A DNA stretch of 23,525 bases from a virus. Under the pieces are notes generated by a model. The model was given only the letters and a program-made list of their open reading frames with translations, was not told the DNA's origin and searched no databases. The stretch spans positions 1 to 23,525 of IMG/VR virus record IMGVR_UViG_3300043567_000236; one strand, given 5' to 3'. The stretch's first letter is position 1; every line of letters starts with the position of its first letter. Positions 1 through 8,435 of this stretch are shown piece by piece. A program made the position numbers and the translations under genes.

Positions 1-1088
1 TGACATCTGGCGGGCGTCTGTATCTCTATGACGGCACGACGCTGGCACAGGTGACAGACCCGGATCTCGGCACGGCGCTTACCGTTGTTTGGGTCGATGG
101 TTACTTCATGACAACCGACGGCGAGTTTCTCGTCATCACCGAATTGAACAACCCCTTCGCCGTCGATCCGCTGAAGTATGGATCTTCGGAAGCTGACCCT
201 GACCCGGTGAAGGCTTTGCTAAAGCTGCGCAATGAGATCTACGCGCTGAACCGCCACACCATCGAGGTGTTCGACAACACCGGGACAGCGGGTTTTCCGT
301 TCCAGCGCATCCCCGGCGCGCAAATGCAAAAAGGCACTCTAGGCACGCACACCTGCTGCGTTCTGGGCGAGAACATTGCCTTCATGGGCAGTGGCACCAA
401 CGAAAACATTTCGGTCTATATCGGCGCCAACGGAACAGTGCAGAAGATCGCCACGCGCGAGATTGAGGAAATCCTTGCGGGCTATACCGAAACCCAGCTT
501 TCCACCTCGTTCATGCAGGAGCGCACCGAGGGCGGCCACCAGTTCCTTGACATCCACCTGCCAGATCAGACCATCGTGTTTGACGCCGCAGGATCGCAGG
601 CTGTCGGGCAGCCTGTCTGGTTCTTCCTGCGCACTTCGCTGGTCGGCCTCGGTCGATGGGCTGTCTGCGATGCTGTGTGGGCCTATGATCGGTGGAACGT
701 CTGCAAGCCTGGCGACACTGACGTTGGCTATCTGGACAAGAACATCGCGTCGCATTGGGGCGAGACAATCGGCTGGGAGTTCGGCACGACCATCGTCTAC
801 AACGAAAGCCGTGGCGCGATCTTCCATGACATGGAGTTGGTATCGCTGACGGGCCGCGTGCAGGCCGGTGCCGATCCGACCGTGTGGACATCCTATTCAG
901 TCGATGGCCTGACCTACAGCGTTGAGAAGCCTGCGCGCGTGGGCAAGCTGGGTGAGTATAACAAGCGGGTGGTCTGGCTTCAGCAGGGCCACATGCGCAA
1001 TTGGCGTTTGCAGAAGTTTCGTGGCACCAGCGAGGCGCAGCTTGCGATGGCACGGCTGGAGGCGCGGGTCGAACCGCTGGCATTCTGA
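1..1088 (+). CDS. Packaged-DNA stabilisation / tail accessory protein, P22 gp10-like (5' partial)
   Basis: The frame is open from the first bases of the window, so the true start lies upstream; an internal GTG at 51 is not the start. About 361 residues are visible, against roughly 470 for P22 gp10. The protein is rich in beta strands, with repeats such as WVDGYFMTTDGEFLVITELNN and a following DPLKYGSSEADPDP stretch, which is the propeller-like pattern of the gp10 family. In P22, gp10 binds under the portal and gp4, closes the DNA channel and holds the tail needle and tailspikes. The stop overlaps the next start (TGATG at 1086-1090), as expected in a late structural operon. The ejection proteins and tailspike downstream support the call. 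The family assignment is by recognition, not alignment. Confidence 0.8.
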   Translation, partial: TSGGRLYLYDGTTLAQVTDPDLGTALTVVWVDGYFMTTDGEFLVITELNNPFAVDPLKYGSSEADPDPVKALLKLRNEIYALNRHTIEVFDNTGTAGFPFQRIPGAQMQKGTLGTHTCCVLGENIAFMGSGTNENISVYIGANGTVQKIATREIEEILAGYTETQLSTSFMQERTEGGHQFLDIHLPDQTIVFDAAGSQAVGQPVWFFLRTSLVGLGRWAVCDAVWAYDRWNVCKPGDTDVGYLDKNIASHWGETIGWEFGTTIVYNESRGAIFHDMELVSLTGRVQAGADPTVWTSYSVDGLTYSVEKPARVGKLGEYNKRVVWLQQGHMRNWRLQKFRGTSEAQLAMARLEARVEPLAF

Positions 1089-2311
1089 TGGCAGATCCGA
1101 CACCGCTTAATCGAAACCAGATCGCCGCCTTTGTCGGTAATGATCCTGACGCCATCCGGGCGATTGAGCGACTGTTTCTTGTAGCTGGACAAAAGACGCC
1201 TGCGGAAATCATTGACCTTCTTATAAACATTGGCGCGGCTGGCAATGTGGCCGAGGTGGCGCTGTCTGAGGCCACCGATGCCAAGCGGCTGGCCGATCTG
1301 TCTGCCACTGCGCCTGCACCGTTTCAAAGCCCGCAGACCGACTACATCGATTTCAACATTGCGCCGCCGCACGTCTCGCGCATTCGCCGCTTGGCTTGGA
1401 ACGATGCTGACCAGACGCTGGATCTGGGCATGGAATACGACGTGGTGCAGCAGATCGGTCTGGAGTATTACGCCCGCGTCGAGAACATGACGGGCGTGAT
1501 GATCCCCAACGGCACGGTGGTTGGGTTTGCCGGCGTTGGTGCAAACAACGTGCTTTCGGTCACGCCCTATCTGGCCGATGGCACGCTGTCGTCGCTCTAC
1601 ATTCTTGGCGTGCTGACGCATGATCTGCCCGACAGCGGCGAGGTGGGATATTGCACCACTTGGGGCCATGTGCGCGGGATCGACACCAGTGCGTTCTCGG
1701 TCGGTGACATTCTGTATGCCAGCCCCACGGTGGCCGGCGCCTTCACCGCGACGAAACCGACCGCGCCCGACAACGTAATCCCGGTAGCGGCTGTTCTGGC
1801 AGCCGATGCGGTCAACGGCGAAATATTCGTGCGCCCGACCATAGAGCAACAGCAATATTATGGCGAGTTTAGCAAGACCGGGACGGTTTCGCCTGCCGTG
1901 GTCAACACGTCTTATGCGGTCACGTGGGATAACGTCGAGATCGCCAACGGCATCAGCATCGTTTCTGGATCGCGGCTTACCGTGGTTGATTCTGGCCTGT
2001 ATCAGTTCGACATTACGTTGCAGCTTTCCAGCGGAAGCAGCAGCGCCAAGACGGTTCGCTTCTGGTATAAGAAGAACGGCACGAATGTTCCCAACTCAAC
2101 GCGCATCATCACGATGAACATCAACAACGGTTATTCTCCCATTTCAATGGCTGACTTCTTCAGCCTTGCTGCTGGTGAATATATCGAGTTGTGGTGGCAG
2201 TCTGACGATACCAACGTGTCTTTGGCCACTGTCGCGGCTGGAGGCACGGCGCCAAACAATTACCCTGCCGCGCCTGCCGCATTGGTCGCGGTGACGCAGG
2301 TTCAGCAATAA
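1088..2311 (+). CDS. Tail needle/fibre-like structural protein with C-terminal C1q/TNF-like knob
   Basis: This protein has 407 residues. The start is chosen at the ATG that overlaps the gp10-like stop; an in-frame upstream start at 1001 would run inside gp10. Residues 1-70 are helical and resemble the N-terminal anchor of many phage fibre proteins. Residues about 105-255 form a beta-rich middle domain with the segment SVGDILYASPTVAGAFTATK. Residues about 258-400 show regular strands (GTVSPAVVNTSYAVTW, SGLYQFDITLQLSS, VRFWYKKNGTNVP, AGEYIELWWQS) typical of C1q/TNF-type jelly rolls. It sits where P22 has gene 26, the tail needle, and the Sf6 needle ends in a jelly-roll knob. A needle role is therefore attractive but inferred; a head or tail fibre is the alternative. 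Confidence 0.6.
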   Translation: MADPTPLNRNQIAAFVGNDPDAIRAIERLFLVAGQKTPAEIIDLLINIGAAGNVAEVALSEATDAKRLADLSATAPAPFQSPQTDYIDFNIAPPHVSRIRRLAWNDADQTLDLGMEYDVVQQIGLEYYARVENMTGVMIPNGTVVGFAGVGANNVLSVTPYLADGTLSSLYILGVLTHDLPDSGEVGYCTTWGHVRGIDTSAFSVGDILYASPTVAGAFTATKPTAPDNVIPVAAVLAADAVNGEIFVRPTIEQQQYYGEFSKTGTVSPAVVNTSYAVTWDNVEIANGISIVSGSRLTVVDSGLYQFDITLQLSSGSSSAKTVRFWYKKNGTNVPNSTRIITMNINNGYSPISMADFFSLAAGEYIELWWQSDDTNVSLATVAAGGTAPNNYPAAPAALVAVTQVQQ

Positions 2312-2321
2312 GGAGGCCAGC

Positions 2322-2657
2322 ATGGCAGTCACAGTAAAGGTTCTGATCCCGCCTAAGCAGGCGGAGAACGTACAAACGGCGCAATACACCGCGACGGCTG
2401 TGCGGGCTATCATCGACAAATTCACGGTGACGAACACCAGCGCTGGCAACGTGGCGATCTCGGTAAATCTTGTGCGTGCCACAACGGTCGCCGGGGCTGA
2501 CAACCTTATCATCGACACCCGCACTGTCGCGCCTGATGAGACATACACCTGCCCGGAACTGATCGGCCACGTGCTGGAATCGGGTGACTTCATCTCGACG
2601 TTGGCCGGTGCTGCCACGTCTCTCACAATTCGCTGCTCAGGCCGGGAGGTATCGTAA
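2322..2657 (+). CDS. Small beta-rich phage structural protein, function unknown
   Basis: This protein has 111 residues and a strong AAGGAGG ribosome site at 2311-2317. It is predicted all-beta with alternating hydrophobic and Thr/Val residues, for example TAVRAIIDKFTVTNTSAGNV and NLIIDTRTVAPDETYTCPEL, ending in a short ESGDFISTLAGAATSLTIRCSG segment. This pattern is common in small virion proteins such as neck decorations and head fibre adaptors, and it resembles an Ig-like or jelly-roll fold. It lies between the knob protein and a Cys-motif protein in the tail block; its stop overlaps the next start (TAATG). A structural role is inferred from position and composition only. Confidence 0.6.
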   Translation: MAVTVKVLIPPKQAENVQTAQYTATAVRAIIDKFTVTNTSAGNVAISVNLVRATTVAGADNLIIDTRTVAPDETYTCPELIGHVLESGDFISTLAGAATSLTIRCSGREVS

Positions 2658-3028
2658 TGGACGAGATGATGATGGAGTTTGGTCTTTCCACGAAAAAGAT
2701 CGTATCGACATCCGAGAACCGCAAAAATCGCCAGTTGGTGATTGATGAATGGCAGCTTGGACCTGAGAAGGCTTCGGTCGATCCGAAGGCCAACAAGGAA
2801 TACTGGACATCTCTCGGCAAAGCATGGGGCATGAACGAGAAGGAAGCGCGCCGGCGTCTTTGCGCCAATTGCGAATACTTCCAGAACGATCCGATGATGC
2901 AGGCCAAGATGGAAGCCATCCCGCTCGACAAGTTCGACATGGACGGCGGCGGTCGCGGCTATTGCGAGAAGTTTGACTTCATCTGCCACAACCTGCGCGC
3001 ATGCCAGGCATGGGAGGAAGATGACTGA
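2657..3028 (+). CDS. Cys-cluster phage protein, possible metal or Fe-S binder
   Basis: This protein has 123 residues. The N-terminal half is charged and helical, starting [14 protein letters not shown]. The C-terminal half carries a CANC pair (C-x2-C) followed by [19 protein letters not shown] (C-x6-C-x5-C), so five cysteines lie within about 50 residues. A cytoplasmic phage protein with such spacing usually binds zinc or an iron-sulfur cluster, or forms disulfides in the virion. I recall similar small proteins near tail genes in marine podophages, annotated as high-potential iron-sulfur-like, but cannot verify that here. The start overlaps the previous stop (TAATG) and its stop overlaps the transglycosylase start (TGATG), so all three are probably translated together. 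Confidence 0.6.
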   Translation: MDEMMMEFGLSTKKIVSTSENRKNRQLVIDEWQLGPEKASVDPKANKEYWTSLGKAWGMNEKEARRRLCANCEYFQNDPMMQAKMEAIPLDKFDMDGGGRGYCEKFDFICHNLRACQAWEEDD

Positions 3029-3570
3029 TGGACTATGTCGAAATGGCCCGCATGATTGCCATTGAAGAGGGCGTTGACCCCGATCTTTTCTTGCGTTTGG
3101 TGCAACAAGAAAGCGGTTTCAACCAAGACGCCGTATCATCTGCCGGCGCGATTGGCCTCGCCCAACTTATGCCAGGCACGGCTGCCGATCTTGGCGTTGA
3201 TCCGTATAACGACGAGGAAAACCTGCGGGGCGGCGCGCGCTACCTGCGCAAACAGCTTGACGAGTTTGTTGACCCAAAACTCGCTTTGGCTGCCTACAAT
3301 GCTGGCCCCGGCAACGTGCGAAAATACGGCGGCATTCCTCCGTTTGAAGAAACGCAGAACTATGTTGCCAAGATCATGGGCGGGTACGGTGGCCAAGGCA
3401 CAACGCCCACGCAATCCCGTTTCCGCCCGATGCCGGGTGGCGCGGAGGAGAGCGATTTCGCGCGCGGATACCAGCCTTCAACCCGTATGGCTGATCTTTA
3501 TGTAGATCGTCTTGATCCTCTTTCGCCATACAATCCCTATGCCATCCTCGAAAGGTTCCGCCTGCAATGA
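3028..3570 (+). CDS. Virion-type lytic transglycosylase (SLT domain)
   Basis: This protein has 180 residues. It cleaves peptidoglycan between MurNAc and GlcNAc to form the 1,6-anhydro product. The SLT family 1 signature is clear in residues 1-115: QQESGFN with catalytic Glu28, then [13 protein letters not shown], then [13 protein letters not shown]. The last 65 residues lack recognisable motifs and may tether it to the particle. It has no signal peptide. It lies among tail and ejection genes, far from the endolysin-holin cassette, so it most likely opens the wall locally during DNA entry rather than causing lysis; that role is inferred from position. A GGAGG at 3013-3017 serves as ribosome site, and the stop overlaps the next ATG (ATGA at 3567-3570). 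Confidence 0.85.
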   Translation: MDYVEMARMIAIEEGVDPDLFLRLVQQESGFNQDAVSSAGAIGLAQLMPGTAADLGVDPYNDEENLRGGARYLRKQLDEFVDPKLALAAYNAGPGNVRKYGGIPPFEETQNYVAKIMGGYGGQGTTPTQSRFRPMPGGAEESDFARGYQPSTRMADLYVDRLDPLSPYNPYAILERFRLQ

Positions 3571-4103
3571 CGAGCCTTGCCCGAAAAACCGATTTCTGCG
3601 ATAATGCGGACGCTGAGACTTTGGCCCACCAGCAGGCGCATCCCGCGATAGGCGAGCGAATGCGTGAAATCCTTGAGATGAACCTGAAATCTGCCTTCGA
3701 CCTGCCCGATGCGGCGGTTGCTTGGCTGATCGGCATGTGGGACGCAATCCAGTTTCTGGATGATGTCGCTGATGGCGACACCGTTTCACGGTCGGCACAG
3801 GATCGGGCATTCAATCAGCTTTTGGTGGCGATGCCTGCCAATCCGTTCTTTGCCGCGAATGCAGGCGCATTGCTTCCTGTCGTTGCCGTCCAGCTTTTGA
3901 AGTGGCAGGCTTCCGACATGGTGGAGCGTGCGGGCAACGCGGACGCGAAGAGCTACATGTGGCGCGCTGGCTATTACGATCTGGTGCTGCTGGTCATTCA
4001 AATCTGTCACGGCTATGAGAAGGCGCTTTTGGCCGCGCCTTCGGTCATGTCTCTCTATGGCGAGACGCTGGCAGATTATCTTGGGGAGTTTGAACATGCC
4101 TGA
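3567..4103 (+). CDS. All-helical phage protein with FLDDVADGD motif, function unknown
   Basis: This protein has 178 residues and is predicted almost entirely alpha-helical. A notable segment is [19 protein letters not shown] (residues about 53-71), in which the acidic DDVADGD lies in a helix-loop. Later helices contain [20 protein letters not shown], also acid-rich. It sits just before the ejection protein cluster, the position of P22 gene 14, but no sequence similarity to gp14 can be claimed. It is coupled to its neighbours: ATGA with the transglycosylase upstream and an 8-nt overlap with the gp7-like gene downstream. It could be a scaffold or chaperone for internal proteins. The DDxxD resemblance to isoprenyl synthases is probably coincidental. 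Confidence 0.65.
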   Translation: MTSLARKTDFCDNADAETLAHQQAHPAIGERMREILEMNLKSAFDLPDAAVAWLIGMWDAIQFLDDVADGDTVSRSAQDRAFNQLLVAMPANPFFAANAGALLPVVAVQLLKWQASDMVERAGNADAKSYMWRAGYYDLVLLVIQICHGYEKALLAAPSVMSLYGETLADYLGEFEHA

Positions 4104-4785
4104 TCCGATCACAGGCCTATTGGCAGGATCCTCTGTGCTTGGCGCCGGAATGCAGGCCAAGGCGCAGAAATCGGCATCCGCAACGGAGGCCGCCGCCGCG
4201 CAGGCAGGCATTGACGAGCAGCGCCGCCAGTTTGATCTAATTCGCGGACTGCTTCAGCCTTTCGTCGCTGGCGGCACTTCTGCTTTTGGGCAGCAATTGG
4301 ATCTGGCTGGTGTAAACGGCGCTGACGCACAGCGTGCGGCCCTGCAAGCCATTGAGCAGGGCCCAGCGTTCGCGGCGCTGGCACAGCAGGGCGAGAATGC
4401 TATCTTGCAGAATGCGTCTGCCACGGGCGGCCTGCGTGGTGGCAACGTACAGGGCGCGCTGGCCCAGTTCCGCCCGCAGATACTGTCTGGCCTGATTGAA
4501 AATCAATATACCCGCCTCGGTGGTCTGTCCTCAATTGGCCAAAACGCAGCGGTTGGCGTTGGGAATGCTGGCATGACAACAGGCGCCAATGTAAGCAATC
4601 TGCTTGGGCAACAGGGAGCGGCTCAGGCTGGCGGAACTTTGGCCACTGGCGGGACTTGGGGTAACCTCCTTGGAGACTTTAGCCAGTATCTTGGCCAGAT
4701 CCAGTCTGGCGCAATTAACAACCCATTTGGCGGTGGTTCTTCGCTCGCGCCTACAACTTCAATTCGTCCGCAGCCGAGGATCTAA
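4096..4785 (+). CDS. Ejection (DNA-transfer) protein, P22 gp7-like
   Basis: This protein has 229 residues. The ATG at 4096 was chosen because the frame upstream lies within the previous gene. The first 20 residues are hydrophobic and Gly/Ala-rich (PITGLLAGSSVLGAG), then a coiled region to about residue 45. The middle carries the block ASATGGLRGGNVQGALAQF followed by ENQYTRLGGLSSIGQNAAVG, a pattern characteristic of podophage DNA-transfer/injection proteins. The tail is Gly/Ser/Ala-rich. In P22, gp7 leaves the virion with the DNA and helps build the trans-envelope channel with gp20 and gp16. The next two genes fit those partners, giving the canonical 7-20-16 order. The call rests on motif recognition and synteny. 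Confidence 0.75.
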   Translation: MPDPITGLLAGSSVLGAGMQAKAQKSASATEAAAAQAGIDEQRRQFDLIRGLLQPFVAGGTSAFGQQLDLAGVNGADAQRAALQAIEQGPAFAALAQQGENAILQNASATGGLRGGNVQGALAQFRPQILSGLIENQYTRLGGLSSIGQNAAVGVGNAGMTTGANVSNLLGQQGAAQAGGTLATGGTWGNLLGDFSQYLGQIQSGAINNPFGGGSSLAPTTSIRPQPRI

Positions 4786-4787
4786 AG

Positions 4788-6152
4788 ATGGTTGGTCCTA
4801 TCGATTATACGATGAACGTCCTGACCCCGATGCAACGGTTCACCGAGGGCCTGAAGTTTGGTGAGGATCTCTTGACCGTACGTCAGGGGAGGCAGGAAAC
4901 TGAGCAGTTGATGGGCCAGCGTGCCGCCCAAGAAGCCCGTGCAGCGCAGGAGGCATCGGATCGCCGCGCCGAGGCAGAACGCCAGCGTGCGGAGGCAGAG
5001 GCCATGCAGGCTGATCTTGCTGCTTTGCGTGAAAACCCAACGGCGGAAGCAATCGGCGCGTTTGGGATGAAATACGCCAAAACATTTGAAGAGCTAACCG
5101 CAGCAAAAGACTCACTTGAAGCGCCCAAAAGGGAAGAGGCGACTAGGTTTGGGATCGAAGTTTCTTCGGCCCTTTTGTCCAATCCAGAAGCAGCAATCGC
5201 AATGATGGAAAACCGGGCCATTGCGGCAGAAAACTCTGGGCTGATGGACGAAGCCGCATCGCTCCGGGCCGCCATCGACAAAGCCAAGACTGACCCGCGC
5301 GGCCAGGCGGTGTCCAATCTTATTCTTCTGCAAAACTCAGGCGCGATCTCGGCTGAAACAACGAAGTTGATCCTTGAGAATGCTGGGTTTGGTGGTGATG
5401 AAATCCCTGAAAGTTTCCGCGCCTTGCAGTTGCGTGCAGAGGCTGCTGGCCTTGTTAAAGGCACGCCTGAGTATGACAAATTCATGGTCTCTGGCGGGAA
5501 GGGTCCAGAAACTACGGTGACAAACGTCTTGGGTGACGCAGAAGGATCTTTTGCGAGAGAACTTGCCAAGACTGAAGCCGCGCAGATCATGAAAACAATA
5601 GAAGCTGGACAGGCCGCATCGCGGAACTTGGTTGAACTTGACAATCTTTCTGCATTGCTCGGGCAGGTTGATACTGGCGGGACCGCCGCTGTCAAATCAT
5701 GGCTCGGGGAAACATTTGGCATTGCCACGGAAGGCCTAAACGATATTCAGGCGTTTGAGGCGACTATTGCACGCATGATCCCGGCGCAGCGCGTTGAGGG
5801 TTCTGGTTCCTCATCCAACCTTGACGTTCAGCAATTTGCAAAGGGCCTGCCCGCCCTCATTAAACAGCCTGGCGGCAACCAAATCATCATTGAAACCCTG
5901 CGTGACATCAATGATTACGACGTGGCGGCGTCAATTATCGCCGGACAAGTTGCAGAGTGGGCGCGGACCCCCGCGGCTGATAGGCCGGCGCTTGAAGAGC
6001 AGGGTCTGATCCTAAGCCCAGCCAAGGGACGCAAGGCCATTATGGACCTTGGAAGCCCAACATCCACTTACAAGTCCTTCCTGAAGGAAAAGCCAAAGAC
6101 GAAAGCCCAGCCAGTCGTGATCGATGGCGTCATTATTCAAAAGGTGGAATGA
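4788..6152 (+). CDS. Ejection (DNA-transfer) protein, P22 gp20-like
   Basis: This protein has 454 residues, close to the 471 of P22 gp20. It starts two bases after the gp7-like stop with GAGG at 4777-4780. Residues about 35-105 form a strongly charged Ala/Glu/Arg coiled coil (QEARAAQEASDRRAEAERQR). Residues 110-200 are helical repeats. The C-terminal half is a helical domain containing VEGSGSSSNLDVQQFAKGLP and ending in a Lys-rich tail. This design is typical of internal head proteins delivered to the cell with the DNA. Flanking gp7- and gp16-like genes make the assignment likely. No catalytic motif is visible. A minus-strand open frame of 281 codons opposite it is a shadow. Confidence 0.75.
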   Translation: MVGPIDYTMNVLTPMQRFTEGLKFGEDLLTVRQGRQETEQLMGQRAAQEARAAQEASDRRAEAERQRAEAEAMQADLAALRENPTAEAIGAFGMKYAKTFEELTAAKDSLEAPKREEATRFGIEVSSALLSNPEAAIAMMENRAIAAENSGLMDEAASLRAAIDKAKTDPRGQAVSNLILLQNSGAISAETTKLILENAGFGGDEIPESFRALQLRAEAAGLVKGTPEYDKFMVSGGKGPETTVTNVLGDAEGSFARELAKTEAAQIMKTIEAGQAASRNLVELDNLSALLGQVDTGGTAAVKSWLGETFGIATEGLNDIQAFEATIARMIPAQRVEGSGSSSNLDVQQFAKGLPALIKQPGGNQIIIETLRDINDYDVAASIIAGQVAEWARTPAADRPALEEQGLILSPAKGRKAIMDLGSPTSTYKSFLKEKPKTKAQPVVIDGVIIQKVE

Positions 6153-8380
6153 TGGCTGATTTTGAACTGACCACACCAGACGGCACGAAATACAAAGTCA
6201 CCGCCGAGACAGAGGAGCAAGCCTTCGCTGCATTGCAGAAAATGCTTGGCGGGCAGGCTCCAGAAGAAAAGCCGGGCGTCTTGTCTCGGCTCTGGACATC
6301 CATTGCCGGATCTGACGCTGACCCCACCATCCCGGCAATGGTCAGGTCAAACCTCGGCCTGCCGCCCGCCCAGGCAGCGCAAATGACGGCATTGCTGGCC
6401 ACGACGCGCAGCCCTGATCGACTGCGCAGCGGCATTGCCAAAATCGAGCCTGAAGCAGAGTTTGGCGAGGATGAGGCTGGCCGCCTATATGCGGTCATGC
6501 CTGTCTATCGTGATGGCAAGAAGACTGGGCAGTTCACGCGGGTTTACCCCAACGAGCCTGGGCTGGGCTTCACTGAGGCCATGCAGGCTGCTGGCGCGGT
6601 ATCTGCGGCCACACCTGTCGGGCGCGGCCTGCGCGCTCTTGGCCTGCCCACAACGGGCGCGCTGGGCGCTGCTACGATTGGCGCAACCGAGGCTGCCTTG
6701 GTGGAGGGCGTAAGCTCTGCCCTAAGCGGAGCGCCGTTTCAGGTGACGGACATTCCGATTGGCGCCGCTGGTGGTGTCGCTGGCGAAAAGCTGTTCAACG
6801 TGGTCGGTTCGCTTGTCGGCGCAGCCCGTCGCAGTGGCGCGGATCGCGTGCTTGGCCCTGATGGCCGCCTGCTTCCCGGCCCAGCTAAACTGGTGCGGGA
6901 TGCTGGCCTTGATCCCGATCAGGTGACGGCTGCGGTGGCTGCTGAGATCCAGAAGCAAGCCCGCGCCGGCGTTGAGCCGGGTGCTGCCGCTGTCACGGCT
7001 ATGTCGCGCGGCCTTCCTGTTGAGGTGCCGATGACGCGCGGTCAGATCACTGGAAGCAAGGGCCAACAGCTTGTTGAAGACGCGATGGCAAGTGGCGTTT
7101 ATGGACGGCGAGCAGAAGAGGTTATGACGGGCTTCCGTGAAAAACAGCAAGAGGCTCTGCGCGGCAACATTGAGGCAATTACCGAAGGTATGGCACCTGG
7201 ATCAATACCATTTCCTAAAGGTCAAGGTGGTCGGTTTGCACAAGAGGCTCTGGTGGCTGCGCGGGCTGGAGACAAGGCGCTTGCGGATGATCTTTACAAG
7301 CAGGCTCGCGCGTCAGGTGCTGCCTATGTTACTCCAGACGAAGCGGTCAACATTACAGATGCCCTGCGCGGAACTTATCGAGGTCTAAGCAGCCCAATTG
7401 CGACACCAAAAGTTGACCAATACTTGCTCAGACTTGACGAGATCATGGCCAACGGTGGTGATGTCGCGGCGTTACAGGCGTGGCGCCAGCAGGTCAGCAG
7501 CCTTCGTGAAGGAACACCGACACCAGACGGGGTGGTCGCAGGAAAAATTCTTAAAGACTTTGACCAACGGCTGGAGACTGCGGTCGATAATCAGCTTGTG
7601 ATTGGAGATCAGCAGGCTGTAAGGGCATGGTCAAATGCGATTAAGAACTGGCGAGAATACAAAAATACTTGGGAAAGCAAGGGTGGCATCCTGAACGTGT
7701 TGACCGAAGAGGTCATGCGCGATGGATCGCTCGTTCTTAAAGTTCCGAAGGAAGATGCAGCTAACGCAATCTTCACCATGACTGCATCTGGCCTTGCAAG
7801 GGAAACAGGTCTTCCGCGTGACCTTTTGACACTGAAGAGCAAGTTGCCAGCGGCTGAATGGAATGCCCTGCGCCAAGAAGCCCTGATCCGCCTGACGGAG
7901 ACGGCTGAAAAAATTGGGACTGCCGGCGCAGAAAATGTCTCTGGACTAACATTCAAAAAAGCATGGTCCAACCTGAACCAGAACAACCCTGGCGTTGTGA
8001 ATGCTCTGTTCAGCAAGGCTGAACGCGACACGATCACCCAGTTTGCTGACGTTGCCGCGCGGGCAACCAGCGCAGCGGTAAACGCATCAAACAGCGCCAA
8101 CGCGGCTGCCGGCATGATCCAGCGCCTTGCATCTCGCTTCACGGCGTCAGGCCCCGGCCAGTTCCTTTTGCAAAACTGGCTTGGGTCGATCATCCGCGAG
8201 CCATATGGTGCGGCTATGGCAGCCTTTGGCACCGCGCAGCGCAATGCTCCTCGGCAGATCGTCGGCACGCCCAGAGAGGCTGCTGTGGGCGCTGGCGCGG
8301 GTGCTGCGCTGTCGCAAGAAGAAGAAATCGGCCCGCGCATTCCGATCACGGGCCGCATGACAATCGGTGGTCAGCAATGA
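6152..8380 (+). CDS. Ejection (DNA-transfer) protein, P22 gp16-like
   Basis: This protein has 742 residues, longer than the 609 of P22 gp16. Two ATGs are adjacent (6149 and 6152); the second gives a TGATG overlap and a better distance from the AAGGTGG site. Residues 1-32 (PDGTKYKVTAETEEQAFAAL) are a small domain common at the N-terminus of phage internal and tail proteins. Residues about 144-226 are Gly/Ala-rich and hydrophobic (GAVSAATPVGRGLRALGL, then IPIGAAGGVAGEKLF), suggesting membrane insertion. A long helical region follows, and the C-terminus is again Gly/Ala-rich. As the third and largest ejection protein it would help DNA cross the inner membrane. Function is inferred from order and composition. 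Confidence 0.7.
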   Translation: MADFELTTPDGTKYKVTAETEEQAFAALQKMLGGQAPEEKPGVLSRLWTSIAGSDADPTIPAMVRSNLGLPPAQAAQMTALLATTRSPDRLRSGIAKIEPEAEFGEDEAGRLYAVMPVYRDGKKTGQFTRVYPNEPGLGFTEAMQAAGAVSAATPVGRGLRALGLPTTGALGAATIGATEAALVEGVSSALSGAPFQVTDIPIGAAGGVAGEKLFNVVGSLVGAARRSGADRVLGPDGRLLPGPAKLVRDAGLDPDQVTAAVAAEIQKQARAGVEPGAAAVTAMSRGLPVEVPMTRGQITGSKGQQLVEDAMASGVYGRRAEEVMTGFREKQQEALRGNIEAITEGMAPGSIPFPKGQGGRFAQEALVAARAGDKALADDLYKQARASGAAYVTPDEAVNITDALRGTYRGLSSPIATPKVDQYLLRLDEIMANGGDVAALQAWRQQVSSLREGTPTPDGVVAGKILKDFDQRLETAVDNQLVIGDQQAVRAWSNAIKNWREYKNTWESKGGILNVLTEEVMRDGSLVLKVPKEDAANAIFTMTASGLARETGLPRDLLTLKSKLPAAEWNALRQEALIRLTETAEKIGTAGAENVSGLTFKKAWSNLNQNNPGVVNALFSKAERDTITQFADVAARATSAAVNASNSANAAAGMIQRLASRFTASGPGQFLLQNWLGSIIREPYGAAMAAFGTAQRNAPRQIVGTPREAAVGAGAGAALSQEEEIGPRIPITGRMTIGGQQ

Positions 8381-8435
8381 CCCTATCCAAGACCCCGCAT
8401 TTCGTGGTAAAAATCACGCGAAAGGATGCCCACCA

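Noticed and set aside
2144-2989. Minus-strand open frame of 281 codons
   Set aside because: It lies opposite three plus-strand genes with better ribosome sites and recognisable features; no motif and improbable composition.
3621-3779. Isoprenyl-synthase-like DDxxD motif in the helical protein
   Set aside because: Only one acidic motif is present and the protein is too short; treated as an unknown phage protein.
4883-5728. Minus-strand open frame of 281 codons
   Set aside because: Complement of the gp20-like gene; its Ser/Ala-rich text is the reverse-strand shadow of Ala/Glu-rich coiled coil.
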